A stretch of 64,000 bases of DNA, from the NCBI GenBank assembly GCA_034440615.1, contig JAOTOM010004756.1, forward strand, positions 180,001-244,000, read 5' to 3'. Under the pieces are notes generated by a model. That model searched no databases. It saw only the letters and a list, made by a program, of their open reading frames with translations, and was not told the origin of the DNA. Shown in pieces: positions 34,116-45,195 of the stretch; the stretch's first letter is position 1, and each line of letters starts with the position of its first letter. This DNA is from Ashinkailepas kermadecensis. Taxonomy: Eukaryota > Arthropoda > Thecostraca > Neolepadidae. Made by a program: the position numbers and the translations under genes.

Positions 34116-36231
34116 ACGGTGGTTGGCTGAGTCACCTCCGAATCCATTTCCCCTCCCCATCCGCGACACCTGACGCAAATCCTATGGACGCCTCTGGCCG
34201 AAATGGATCATTGTTTAAATTTGTTTTGCCACCGAAAAGTCGCTCCTCAGACGTCAGACGCAACAGTAATGCGGACAGCAGGGGATCTCCAGTTAAGAAA
34301 ACACAACAAGTAGGTTCCTGATGCCGTTGAAGAACTCTGAAACATGCGACCGCAAGAAGCGCGCTCGGATGCTCACTAGTTTGTGCGCAAGGGATGTAGT
34401 TACTTTTTATGGGACTACTGTGCCCAGAAAATAGGATGCAAAGTGCATTTATTAAAGTTGGCTTGCCTTCAGATTTCAATTTCATTGCCACTTACACTGA
34501 TATGTTGCAGATATTGTTGTCCTGCGAATAGTCTTCTGGAACTATATTATGGTATGTATACCCTATTGGCGACGGGCCGCCGGCAGTCGCCCGCGGCTCG
34601 CCGCCGACCGACCGCTCTTGATGACGGTCGGACCCGGACCATTCCCTGAACGTTGATGGGCCTCAACGCCAAAGGTGCAGGCAGATTTTGATATTTGAAA
34701 CAATAGGCGATGTGCCTGGCATGATTTCCGCCACCATGGGAGTTGAGGCCGATAGGTTCCCTCGATATTGTTTAACAGCTTTACGATCATGGGCACTGAA
34801 TGGAAATAATGCATCTACAACTGTGAATTTCCTCTACACAATTTTGGCGTGGCAGAGCCGATGTTGCTTGGTATTGGTCAAGGCTGGAACATTGATTTTG
34901 TCGTGGCGCCTCGGCGGCTCTACGGGACCTCTGGACGGCAAGTGTCGGCGTTTGACGCGCATCGAGCAATGTCAGCACCTCAGTGATGCCTGAAATCTTC
35001 TTGTCAGAATGTGAAAAGTGACACGGTTAGATATTTATTTAAATGTTCGAGTATGGCGTCAGAAAGCAGTTGACTTTATGCCGGTTTATTCCAGACCATT
35101 GGAAATTAATTCGCTAATGTAGAACATCTGATATACAAATTAAATGAATACAATGTGATAATGGGACACAAATCCTATAATTTAGCAAAAATGACGGGGT
35201 TAAAACATCATGGAAGCTATTCAAGATGATACAAAAATGTATCACGTTTGATTTTCGATTAGTTAAGAAAATTGGAAATTGTGAGCACATTGTTCAGAAG
35301 CTGCATGGCGTAATTTTATTACAAGAAGTTGAGTGACCAATTGCTCCCATTTCACTTTGAGGTCAAAGTGACAGAGTGAAATGATTTGATAATAAAACGA
35401 ACTACACATCATTAGAGAGCATGTTTACATTTTGCTCCAATTTGACCATTGGAAATTACTTGCACCTCCTGTAGAAAACATAATATGACATTAATAATAG
35501 GAAGCCCACCCTGTTGGTGTATCCTTCACAAGCCCACCATCAGAGCGGCGCCACCAGTATTATGTCTGCTCATGACGCATAACGTGGCGCATTCGGCTGA
35601 TCCTCCTGTAATCTAGAAACAAAGACCTGACTTATAATAAGCGCACTTAGACGCCTGGCACAACTGCAGACGCAGTTGAGGACAATTATGACATGCGACT
35701 GTGACGTTGTTGCGTGACGTCATCGGGATCAATTAAAAAAAAATTAATTCCCCTACCTATTAATAGGTAGGCAGGAGTGCCCTTCCATACCCGTGCGACC
35801 TAATTACGTTAAATTCCAGGGATGAGAAGTAGGTCATGGTAAGCAAGTCAAGTTAGGTCACACCACTCCCCGCTCCTGTTTCTTGCTGGACAGATCCCGC
35901 CACCAGATATTAGTAAAAGATGTTCCTGAAGCCCTCTCAGACAATTAGCAATGCTAGTAACGTCTTCGAGGGCTCCAGAAAAAAACTGCTATAGGTGTTA
36001 ATGGGGAAATAATATAAAATCCCTAATCTTGCACGTACATCTCCTAAACTATTACTACACTAAGGAGAAAGGACAAACCAAGTATGAAGAAAGAAGAAAG
36101 AAAGAAAACATGATACTTAACGAAAATATCCGAATAAGACAACCAGAGCACCATGCATAGCACAACCTTATCACCGACATTCATTGAAAAAGTTCATATT
36201 TTCTAGTAATGGATTGCCTGATGTGTTTTTT
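34116..36231. other. No gene recognised
   Basis: It includes a GC-rich patch (34567-34620), a TGACGTCA octamer near 35716, an ATTAAAAAAAAATTAAT palindrome at 35731 and the perfect 20-bp palindrome CCTACCTATTAATAGGTAGG at 35752-35771. The last ~200 bases may include the 3' UTR of the minus-strand retrotransposon that follows. Confidence 0.4.
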
Positions 36232-37700
36232 TCAAAATGATTTACTTCTAGGTACATCTTCATTTCTATGGAAGTGAGAGCAGATTATTTTATTCCAGGC
36301 TTTTTGTGCAATAAAGGGTAATGAAAACATCCTGTAATTGATATCAGAAAAGGGTATTTGAAAGTGTTGTCTAACTCTGAGGCCACCTTCTTGATGAAGT
36401 TGAAACATATCAGAAAGAGGTGCTGGTAATGAGTGATTTAGAAAACCTAGCATGATGTAAATGCATTGTTCATCAATTATGTCCAGAAACTTAATAACTC
36501 TATGCTTGATAAACAATTCATTTGTATGGTATAAGTAAGGTTTCTTGTCAACAATCCTAATAACACGCTTCTGCAACTTAATAATCTTGTCAAGCTTAGA
36601 GTGGTAAGTACTTCCCCAGACAACAGCACAGTAATTTAGATATGGCAGTATTAGAGAATTACACAGAAGAAGCAATTCACAAGTTGATAGAAAGTACCTA
36701 GATTTGTCTATAATACCAATATTTCTGCTGATTTTTGAAGAAATGGCATTGATATGGCTTTTCCATGTCATGTCTTCATCGATTAATACACCTAAATATT
36801 TTATGCAGCTATGCCTTGTAATATTATAACTATTCATTTTTACATGAAGGTCATCACATGGTTTCCTGGAAAAAAAAATTTGATATCCAGTCTTATCAGC
36901 ATTAATAGATAATCTGTTGGTATGAAACCATGCAATTATTTTGGGTATTACCTCATCTACTTTAGTTTGTAACTCAAAATGATCATTAGCTGTAATAGTT
37001 ATGGCTGTATCGTCTGCAAAGAGGTAAAAGCTAGCCAAATTGGAAACATTGCAAAGATCATTAAGGTATAGAAGAAATAGCAGAGGTCCAAGAATCGAAC
37101 CCTGAGGAACACCTATTGTGATATTTAATGGTTGGGAGAGGATGTCATGTATCTTGGTTCTTTGAGATCTATTTGATAGGTATGAGTTTAACAGTTTATA
37201 TATATTTCCCCTAATGCCAATAAAGTAAAAAATTTTGTAACAAAATGCTGATGCTGACAGTGTCAAAGGCCTTTTTCAAATCCAGATACAGGGTACAAAC
37301 TAATGTATTATTTACAAGGGCTTTAGTTACTTCATTATGCATCAGAGCAATTGGCATGTATGTGCTATGTTTTTTTCTGAAACCAAACTGCAGTGGGTGT
37401 ATGATATTATTTTCATTTAGAAATGACGATACACTAATGTGTATTAATCTTTCCAGCACCTTCGAAAATATTGGTAGCAAAGAGATTGGCCTGTAATTAG
37501 TAAATTTATTATTTTCCCCTGATTTATATACAGGAATTATAACTGCAGATTTTAATGCATCAGGGAATATTGCAGTGCTCAGACAAAGATTGAAGAAATA
37601 TGTTAGATGTTGCAAAATACTTCTATATGTTCCAAGCAAAATTTTTGTGCTAATTTTATCCATACCTACATCCAGCATTGCACTCAGGCGTCTGCTAGAT
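36232..37700 (-). pseudogene. Jockey/CR1-type non-LTR reverse transcriptase, 5'-truncated, one frameshift
   Basis: Two overlapping minus-strand frames form one RT. The upstream frame (37678-37211) carries DKISTKIL, FNLCLSTAIFPDALKSAVII, YRPISLLPIFSKVLERLI, FGFRKKHSTY and LYLDLKKAFDTVS: the N-terminal RT motifs with the first catalytic Asp. The downstream frame (37266-36232, 344 codons) carries GIRGNIYKLLNSYLSNRSQ, GVPQGSILGPLLFLLYLNDL, the catalytic box FADDT, INADKTGYQIF, CIKYLGVLID and thumb/C-terminal motifs (LPYLNYCAVVWGST, RIVDKKPYLYHTNELF). The frame break lies in an A/T-rich run near 37225-37240. No AP endonuclease or ORF1 is found upstream, so the copy is 5'-truncated. All three catalytic Asp positions survive, suggesting a young copy. 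Dispersed relative at 62.1-63.8 kb. Confidence 0.9.
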
Positions 37701-37927
37701 TGGTTAATTGCCTTTTAATTAGCATCAACTCGGTTACTTTATCGCCAGCAGTTCACCAGTTACTTAATTTTGGCTACTCGTGGTGGAGGTCAGACGTATG
37801 TGACGTTCGGCTCACCGGTCTCCGAGGGAATTCACCGATAGACACCGGCCAGAAATGCTTCTCTCGACGCTGGCTCTTCCGGATCTGCTAAACCCAGCTT
37901 GGAGATAGATGGGTCGCGACGCCCCCT

Positions 37928-37959
<32 letters not shown>

Positions 37960-38130
37960 AGACACGTGCGCACGTGCTGGTACGTCATGTCTGTCGTCAT
38001 GGTTGGGGTTCTCGGGACTGACAGTGAGCATGTGAGTTACACTGCAAGACATGTGTTGATTTTCTGTCAACCACATTTCTTATGCTGTAGCATGCTCTCG
38101 AAATCGTGGATCATACCAAGGCTATAAAAC
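37701..38130. other. No gene recognised; (CA)n microsatellite
   Basis: A (CA)13-like run at 37927-37953 is the only clear structure. Upstream sequence continues from the truncated retrotransposon without recognisable coding. Confidence 0.5.
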
Positions 38131-38396
38131 ACCAGGAAGAAACCCCCCCCTCCCAAAAAGGGGAAAAAAAAAAAAACCACAAAAAAAAAAAAAAAAAACC
38201 AACCAACAACCTTTTGACAACCCCCCCCCATAGTAATAATAAAAAAGGAAGTAAAAAAAAAAAACCCAAAAAAAAAAAAAAAAAAATATAAAATTTTTTA
38301 AAAAAATTACAAAAAAAATAATTTAAAATTAAAAATAAAAAAAAAAAAAAAAAAAAAAAAAAAACAAAAAAGAAAAAAAAAAAAAAAAAAAAAATG
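38131..38396. repeat. A/C homopolymer-rich low-complexity tract
   Basis: Runs of A and C with hardly any G or T, lacking a period. Frames (lysine/proline-rich on plus, phenylalanine-rich on minus) are artefacts. The irregular texture is unlike the clean microsatellites elsewhere in the window and may reflect low-quality sequence at an assembly gap. Confidence 0.8.
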
Positions 38397-38925
38397 GAGC
38401 TGATGGCAGCAAGCTATGCCCGCCTATTACAGGATCATACTGAGATGGCATCTTTTCGTTTCCAAGGGGCGCATTTTCCTCTACAAAGGCCGTTTTGGCT
38501 GACAAATTAGTTGAATGTGGGCAGGGGTACACTAGAGCCTTTATGAAGGGGCTCTTTTCCGGCTGAAATGGCACCGTCTTTCCATGAGGGGAGGGATACA
38601 TGCCACCAGTGTCCGCCCCTGATATTCGATGGACATATTTTTCAGGGGCATCTAGGATCCAGGAATTTTCATATGGACGGGGGGGGGGAGCGCACTTCCT
38701 CGGATAGAAAAGAAGGGAGCCGGTGGGGAAGGAGGTGCACTTCAGCATGCTGATTCCTTTCGTCTGTAAGTGGCGCCTTGTCCTCTGAAAGGGGCCTCTT
38801 TGGCTGACAAAATTCGGTAAGCAGGTTGGGATGTACTCGACCCTTTCTGGAGGGGCGCTTTTCCTGGCCGGAGGGATGGGCATTCCTCAGTGTCCCTCTC
38901 GCCCCTGTGCCTGTCCGTGATAAGC
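38397..38925. mobile_element. Two adjacent fragments of the CAGGGGCGGA(T/C) MITE-like family
   Basis: CCAGTGTCCGCCCCTGAT near 38604 and GGATCCAGGAATTTTC near 38654 are back-to-back terminus-like sequences. The surrounding phrases (GGCCTCTTTGGCTGACAAA, GAGGGGCGCTTTTCC) occur twice, once on each side. This suggests two copies or a duplicated interior. The boundaries are uncertain. Confidence 0.45.
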
Positions 38926-39617
38926 TTACATGGTGATGAATGCCGGAGCATAGACAGCAAACCAACTATGTTTATTAAATGACATATCTAATTAGCCGGC
39001 AGCCTGTCAGATTCGGCTGTCCTGAGATCGGCGGCCGTCACGGGCTCCGTGTTGCACCACTCACGAGACGTCCGGCAGCTTGTTTGCAAACCACAGAAGC
39101 CCGGCGGAGTTTCAGCCAGGCTAGGCACCCTTGTGTTGCTGGGATCTGTCATGACACCGAGTCAGGCGGTCATGTGCAGGTCGGGACCAGCCGTGCCTGG
39201 CTCCGCGCTGTCGTCGGCCATTCAGGTGTTGGCCGGCCACTCGATGGATCGTGGCCTCAGTGACGGCGGGTGGTGGGATCAGCTGGCAGGTCCGGCCTAC
39301 TACAGCACTACAGGTCGGCCTACTACAGGTCCGGCCTACTACAGCCACGGCAGCACACATCCGCCGGGTTCCTGACTCCCGGCCAGTACCTTCAGCACGC
39401 GACTTTTGCGCTTGTGTGATCGTGGCCAAGTGCCGGTCGGTCGGTCTGTCCGAAGGAGCTTTGCTAACAAGAAAGCCGTTTTTCGAACAAATAACAATCT
39501 ACGTTGTGGGTTCAAACCAAGGGAGAAATGTATGCTAACGAAACTAATGGTAAGTTTGTGCGAATGACATTTGCGGTACGGCGACTCGTGTACGACCGAC
39601 ACGAGGCACGCAGAGTT
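38926..39617. other. No gene recognised
   Basis: A small GTCCGGCCTACTACAG-type repeat, three times near 39288-39350, is the only structure. GC-rich frames here show no domain. Confidence 0.4.
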
Positions 39618-39806
39618 AAGGTCCGAGGCGTGCTAGAACTACCTCATGTGGATGACATGCCTGGTTTAGTGTGGACCAGGGTCTGAGGCGCTAGAACTAT
39701 CTCATGCAGACGACATGCCTGGCTTAGTGTCGACCAAGGTCCGAGGCGTGCAAGAACTACCTTATGTGCATGACATGCCTGGTTTACTGTCGACCAAGGT
39801 CGAAGT
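39618..39806 (+). repeat. 60-bp tandem repeat, ~3 units
   Basis: Units contain AAGGTCCGAGGCGTGCTAGA, ACTACCTCATGTGGATGACA and TGCCTGGTTTAGTGTGGACC. The three copies show a few substitutions and one short deletion in unit 2. Confidence 0.85.
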
Positions 39807-40239
39807 ACAGGTTTAATGGGAATAAACTATGATGTGGTTTCTGTTCCCATTGTTTCTGTAGATAGGTCCTACAGCAAGAGTCAAGATTATAAAAAAAAAT
39901 CAGCACAAAGGGGAGGAGGAGAAAAGTCGAGTACACTTTTAACCCGATTACTTTAGGGCTTTCTTAGAGCTAATTATGTGCGGATGCAGATTCCGCTCCC
40001 CCTGGAATCCCGGATTATATCTCTCGGAATCGGCCACTTGTTGACAATTTTGGCATCCGCTGGATCAGCATTCTTCTCGCTGGTACCCCGATTGTGCATG
40101 GTAACAGCGAGCAGCAGGATAAGCGAACTTCTCATAATAATTTGGGCGCAAATATTTTTTAAACCCATTCCTTCCAGCCAACGACCATAGGCCATAATCT
40201 AACCCGACGCCGAATCATGCTAAGCTCTACGACAGGTTT

Positions 40240-40440
40240 GGAGCACTACCGAACGCATCCTGCTGAGTCAAGGGAATTGGCTGGACCAGTGTTGTTGGTG
40301 TCTTTGCCTCGTGACCCCTGCTGAGTACAGGGGAGCTGTCTGGACCAGTGTTGTTGGCGTCTCTGTCGAGTGCATCCTGCTTAGTACAGGGAACTGTCTG
40401 TAACAGTGTTGTTAGCGCTGAGCGCCTCCTGCTGCAAGGC
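40240..40440 (+). repeat. ~60-bp diverged tandem repeat, ~3 units
   Basis: CATCCTGCTGAGT, AGGGGAGCTGTCTGGACCAG and TGTTGTTGGCGTCTCTG recur three times with substitutions. A related CTGCTGAGTATCGCAGGGGC occurs at 40593, next to the gypsy fragment, so the units may have grown from retroelement flanks. Confidence 0.65.
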
Positions 40441-40559
40441 GCATACAAAAATGCACTGGGGAAACAACAGGGAAAACATTGAGGAAAATTGAAGTTGGTT
40501 GAGGTTGGCAAAGTTGCCTATAAAAACTAAGACATTTCAGGGATCACTGAAGAGATCTT

Positions 40560-41376
40560 CCACGCCGCTAACATGCTAAAATAGACTTTTCCCTGCTGAG
40601 TATCGCAGGGGCTGACTAGATGGGTGTTCGGACCTCTGCCGAGCGACCCCTGCTGAGCGACGGTGGAGCCAGCTAATCGGCCGATGTTGATGGCGCATCA
40701 GCCGTGCGTTCCTCACGGGTGACGCGATCTGATGATGATGCTGACCTGGTAGTGATGATGATGCTGACCATGGTAGTGTTCTACTATTTCGGTGGCACCG
40801 TACTATTTCAGTGGCAGCCGGAACCAAACACGTCGAGGTGCAGGGACGGCGACAGCTGGCGGCGGGGATGGCGTCGACGTGACAGACGACCCTTCCGGAG
40901 GCGGGAGTGATGGTCGGATGAAGCGACGGTTTCGCCACAGAACTCGGCCACCAGGCAGCTTGATCAGGTAGTCTCTGTGGCATCCAACGCCGACGACGTT
41001 GCCGACGTTGTCCCAGCGTCTGCTGGCTGGGCCTTGTAGTCTGACATGCGTCCCGACCTTGAGTGGCATGAGCGCACGTGCAGAGGAATTGTAGTGTTGC
41101 CGCGTCTGATGAAAGGTCTTCGACCCTTTCATCAGGACTCCGGAGGGCAGCCAGGCCGTCGGTGACATGAGGGACTCGGACGGTAGCCTGGCAGCAATGA
41201 GACATGAGGGACTCGGACGGTAGCCTGGCAGCAATGAGACATGAGGCTGACTCGGACGGTAGCCTGGCAGCAATGAGACATGAGGGACTCGGACGGTTGC
41301 CGGGCCGTCGACGTGCGGTACCGGGTTCACACCGCGGCCGGATAAATGCCCTGGGTCCGTACCGAAACTGCATCAT
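40560..41376 (-). pseudogene. Ty3/gypsy integrase C-terminal fragment with an internal 37-bp expansion
   Basis: In the minus frame 41330-40803, residues about 75-145 carry FHQTRQHYNSSARALMPLKV, GTHVRLQGPASRRWDNVGNV and GVGCHRDYLIKLPGGRVLWR, then NRRFIRP. This matches the integrase C-terminal segment of Ty3/gypsy pol (K02A2.6-like), where a Y/H-rich helix precedes an SH3-like strand set ending in a GRVLWRNRRFL-type motif. The catalytic DDE core, RT, RNase H and LTRs are not seen. N-terminal to the motif, the frame repeats LLPGYRPS and IAARLPSES because of a 37-bp tandem repeat (41165-41300). It is a dead fragment. A longer overlapping minus frame (266 codons) is a shadow. Confidence 0.8.
41165..41300 (+). 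repeat. 37-bp tandem repeat within gypsy fragment, ~3.5 units
   Basis: Units contain GACATGAGGGACTCGGACGG and TAGCCTGGCAGCAATGA. One unit carries a CTG insertion. The repeat lies directly upstream of the integrase motif. Confidence 0.85.
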
Positions 41377-41439
41377 ATAAGGTGAAATCGTCCGCCCGAT
41401 GGTAGTGTAGGGACACAGATTTAGAAGGGTCCCACCTAT

Positions 41440-42075
41440 CCCAATTTTTTAGAAGTCTCCGGGTTTCGACCACGATGTTTTCAAAGGGGCTCATTTTTAA
41501 TATTTATTATAAATAAAATATTTAGTGACCAACTTAGTTGTCATATGGAGGGGGCCAAATCCGCCATCATTGACTCTGAGTCACCGGATTTCAACCCTAA
41601 CTCCACAATCCTGTTCGAAAGGTTTTCTTTTAATATCCCTTGATAAGTCACCTCACACTGTTGAAATTACACATGCACAAATCACTTATTATGTAAAACT
41701 TTTATAATTTGAGGCTTTCCACTTAATAACACCCGGCCGCCAAGACACCAACGTTCGCTCACATGTACGCCCGCCTTGCGCATTCAGTTCATTCGCCACA
41801 CTTCGTACGATTCTCCGGTTTCTCCTAGTCCGGCGTTCTCCTAATTGCTGCCACATGACGTGTGGAATTGTACCATATTGAATGTGTGGAATGCTTCCCA
41901 TGGGGGTTCGCTGGGAACATTCGACGAATTCAAGTCGATGATTAGTTCCCTTCTTCCCACATTTTCTGGTGGTTAAGAAGTCTGGAAACCCGTTGAGCTT
42001 TGATGCACCTCACCCCTTTGGTTAAATATGCTCCCAGATTGGTTACCGAACCGAGGCCCTAGCTAGGTGTCATTT
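41440..42075 (-). repeat. Core of composite repeat, copy C
   Basis: The reverse complement matches copy A across its length: CACCGGATTTCAACCCTAA (41582), ATAAGTCACCTCACACTGTT (41644), CTTCTTCCCACATTT (41951) and TGATGCACCTCACC (42001). It is immediately followed by array I in the orientation predicted from copy A. Confidence 0.75.
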
Positions 42076-45000
42076 TGTACCCGTTGTGTGCTTCTTCGTC
42101 TACGAATATGTTTTAGGGCTCCAGCCAATTTTGTTAGGGGTCCGGCACATTTTTGACACCCCGGCTCTTTGCTATGAGTTTTGCTGATTTTTTTGTGCAC
42201 CAACGGCATTTTTAAGGCACCGACGGGTTTTCGAAGACCCCAGTGTGTATATTTAGTGCCTGGTCTTTTGTTCCTTTTTAGGACCATGCCGCATTTTGAG
42301 GGCCCCAGCCTGTTTATGAGGCCCCCATGCGGTCGCATCGCCCCGGTGTGCTTTGAGAGCCTCGGCTGTGTGTTTTTTAGCAATCCCGGTTGGTTTATTT
42401 AGAGCTGCAACGCATGTTTGAATGCCCTGCCGCTTTTTGCGAACCCGGTACGCTTTGGAGGGCACGGTGCATTTTCGGCCTCCCGTTGTGGTCTTAGGGT
42501 CCTGCTGTGTTTACTTGGGGCTCCTGACGCACTTATGTGGGGCCTCAGCACGATTTTGGTGACTTCGGTAAACAAATTTCGGTATCCCGGCGCGACGCTT
42601 AGTGTCCAGGCGCATGGTTCAGAGGGGACTCCAGGTCAGTTTCCAGGGCTCCACGCAATTTTTGGCGACTTCTTCCAATTGTCTTAAAGTCCGAATCCTG
42701 TCCAGATTCTTCATGTACTCTGCGCCGTATTTTTGTGTCTCGCCGCGATTTTTTTCGGGCTCCGGCATGTGTTCTTCGGGGCCGTTTACGTTTTTTTTGC
42801 GGGGCCTGCGTATATTTTTAATAGGTCCCGATTGGTTTATTTAGAGCTGCAACGCATGTTTTAAGGCCCTGCCGCTTTTTGCGAGACTCGGTACGTTTTG
42901 GAGGGGACGGTTCATTTTCGGCCTCCCGTTGCGGCCTCCCGTTGTGGTCCTACTGTGTTTATTTGGGGCTCCCGACTCACCTTTGTGGGACCTCAACACG
43001 ATTTTGGTGACTCCGGTATAATTTTTCGGAGTCCCGGCGCGACGTGTGGTGCCCAGGCGTGCGGTTCCGAGGGGACTCGACGCCAGTTTCTGGGCTCCAC
43101 GCAATTTTTGGTGACTTCTTCTGATTTTGTTTTTGTTTTAATGTCCGAGTCCCGTGCTTATTTTTCATGTACCCTGAGCCGTATTTTTGTGTCCCGTCGC
43201 GATTTTTTTCAGCTCAGGTGCGTTTTTTTCGCGGCCGTGCACGATTTTTGAAGGCATTTGTTGGTAGGTTTGGGGCTTCGGAGCAATTTTCCTAGCTCGG
43301 ACATCTATATTTTGGAATCTCCCCATATTTTAGAGGGCTCCGTCTTGATTTTTGTCGGGTCTCGATGCGACTTTTGGGGCCACGCTGTGCTTATTTGGGG
43401 CCATCGATGCCAAGCTTTGGGAGCCCCGATAATCATTTTCGTGCCCGACCAGAATGTTTGGGACTACCTACGGAAAGTTTGGGTTCCGAGCGCGACATTT
43501 GGGGGGCTCGGCGCGAGTTGGCGGTTAACTTAACGCGCGAGTGCGCGTTAACTTAGCTAGGTTCCATCGCGATGTTGGCTGGCCCGGCGTAAATGTTCGG
43601 GTTTTCTGGTGTTTTATGGGGCCTGCTGTATTTATTTGGAGCCCCTTCTGGAATTCTGGTGCCCCGACACGAATTTTTGGAGTCCCATCACCATTTTCGA
43701 AGACCCGGCGCGATTATTGGGAGCCCACCCCTCTCAGGAGGGAGGGAGGGCATCTGTCCCTTTGGTACGCCACTGTGGCTGCTCCATGAGTTATTTCAGT
43801 TGATGACACCCTTCAGAGTAAAAAGCCATCGTGGATAATTTTCTTGCGTGTCTTGTTCTGGATTTTCAGGTGTTCAGGTTGATTCGATCAAGTATCGGTG
43901 GGATTTTTGCTGGATCGAGTTCTATTTCTTAAAGCCCCCTGCGCGATATTTTTGGCCCGCGGTGCGATTCTTCTGGCTCCCAGTGTGATTTGTTTTTCGG
44001 TGCACCGACAAGTTTGTTTCCGGGGGCCCCACGGGTTTCTTTGAGTCCTTGACGCGATTTTTGATGCCGCAGAGTAACTCTCCGATATTGACTCCATGGG
44101 GGATCAGCTGCGACTTTTCGCACCCGACTCGATTCCGACTCGATCTGTTTGGCCCCCATTGTGATTGCCAAGGGCTGCGACGCGACTTTTTGGATTCCAG
44201 TGCGATTTGTTGGGCCTCGGCGTCATTTGTTGGGAACCTAGCGCACACTTTTAGCGGCCTCGACAAGTTTGTGAGGGTCAAAAACGTGTTGAGGGATTTT
44301 GGCAAAATTATTGGGGTCTCAGGGTGATTTTCCATCTCCGTATTGCTTTTTTCGTTGCCCCAGCTTCATTTTTTTTTAGTAACGATGAGAATTTTGAGAC
44401 CAGGTGCGACCTGCCGAGCCCCTAGCGTGATTTTGGGTGGCCCGGGCGCGACTTTTTGGGACCCCTAGGCTCAGCGTGATTTTGGGGGCCCGGCCCCCCC
44501 CCCTCTTGGGGCCCACATCGTGATTTCCAAGAAACCTGGCACTTGTTGGCCCCCAACGTAATCTTCAAGGGCCCAGATGCGAACTTTTGAGGCCCCAACG
44601 TGATTTTTTGTGGCCCTGATCCGACCTTTTGGGCCTCTAGCGTGATTGTCAGGGGCCAGGCCCTGCCCGGCCCGTCTTTTTGGTTCCCAACGTCATTTGT
44701 AGGGTTCTCGGCGAGACTTGTTGGGCTCCAGAGTGATTTTCAGGGGCCCACGATGCGACTTTTTGGGGGCCCAATGGTATTTCAGGGGCTCGGTCAACCT
44801 TTTTGGTGCCCCCAGCGTCATACTTAGTGGCCCGGAGCGAGTTTCGGGCCCCAATCTGATTTGCAGGGCCCCAATCTAATTCTCAGGGGCCTGGGTGCGA
44901 TTTTGGGGGCCCGGTGACATCTTCAGGGGCCCCAGTGCGACTTCTTAGAGACATCAATGTGATTTTCAGGGGCCCCGCCCCCGGTGCGATTTTTGGGAGC

Positions 45001-45195
45001 ATCTGCGGTATTTTTAAGGGGCCCGCCGCAATCTTTCCGAACCACGGCGCGATTCTTGGGGCCTCCACAACCTCTCAGGGCGGGGGCAACTGCCCCATTT
45101 TCCCACTCCCCCTCGATACGCCACTGCCCCATTTGCCCACTCCCCCCTCGATACGCCACTGCCCCATTTGCCCACTCCTCCTTCGATACGCCACT
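42076..45195 (+). repeat. Degenerate array I, largest block (3.1 kb)
   Basis: Units such as GGCCCCAGCGTGATTTTCAG and CGCGACTTTTTGGG run in the T-rich orientation. Within it, 42392-42540 and 42836-42985 are a higher-order direct duplication (both start TTTATTTAGAGCTGCAACGC), about 440 bases apart. Two places end in TACGCCACTG-type termini: 43763-43773, and 45087-45195, where a ~36-base unit CACTGCCCCATTTGCCCACT is tandemly repeated three times. The frames throughout are by-products. Confidence 0.75.

Noticed and set aside
38106..38291. Lysine-rich plus-strand frame
   Set aside because: It is a translation of the A/C homopolymer tract.
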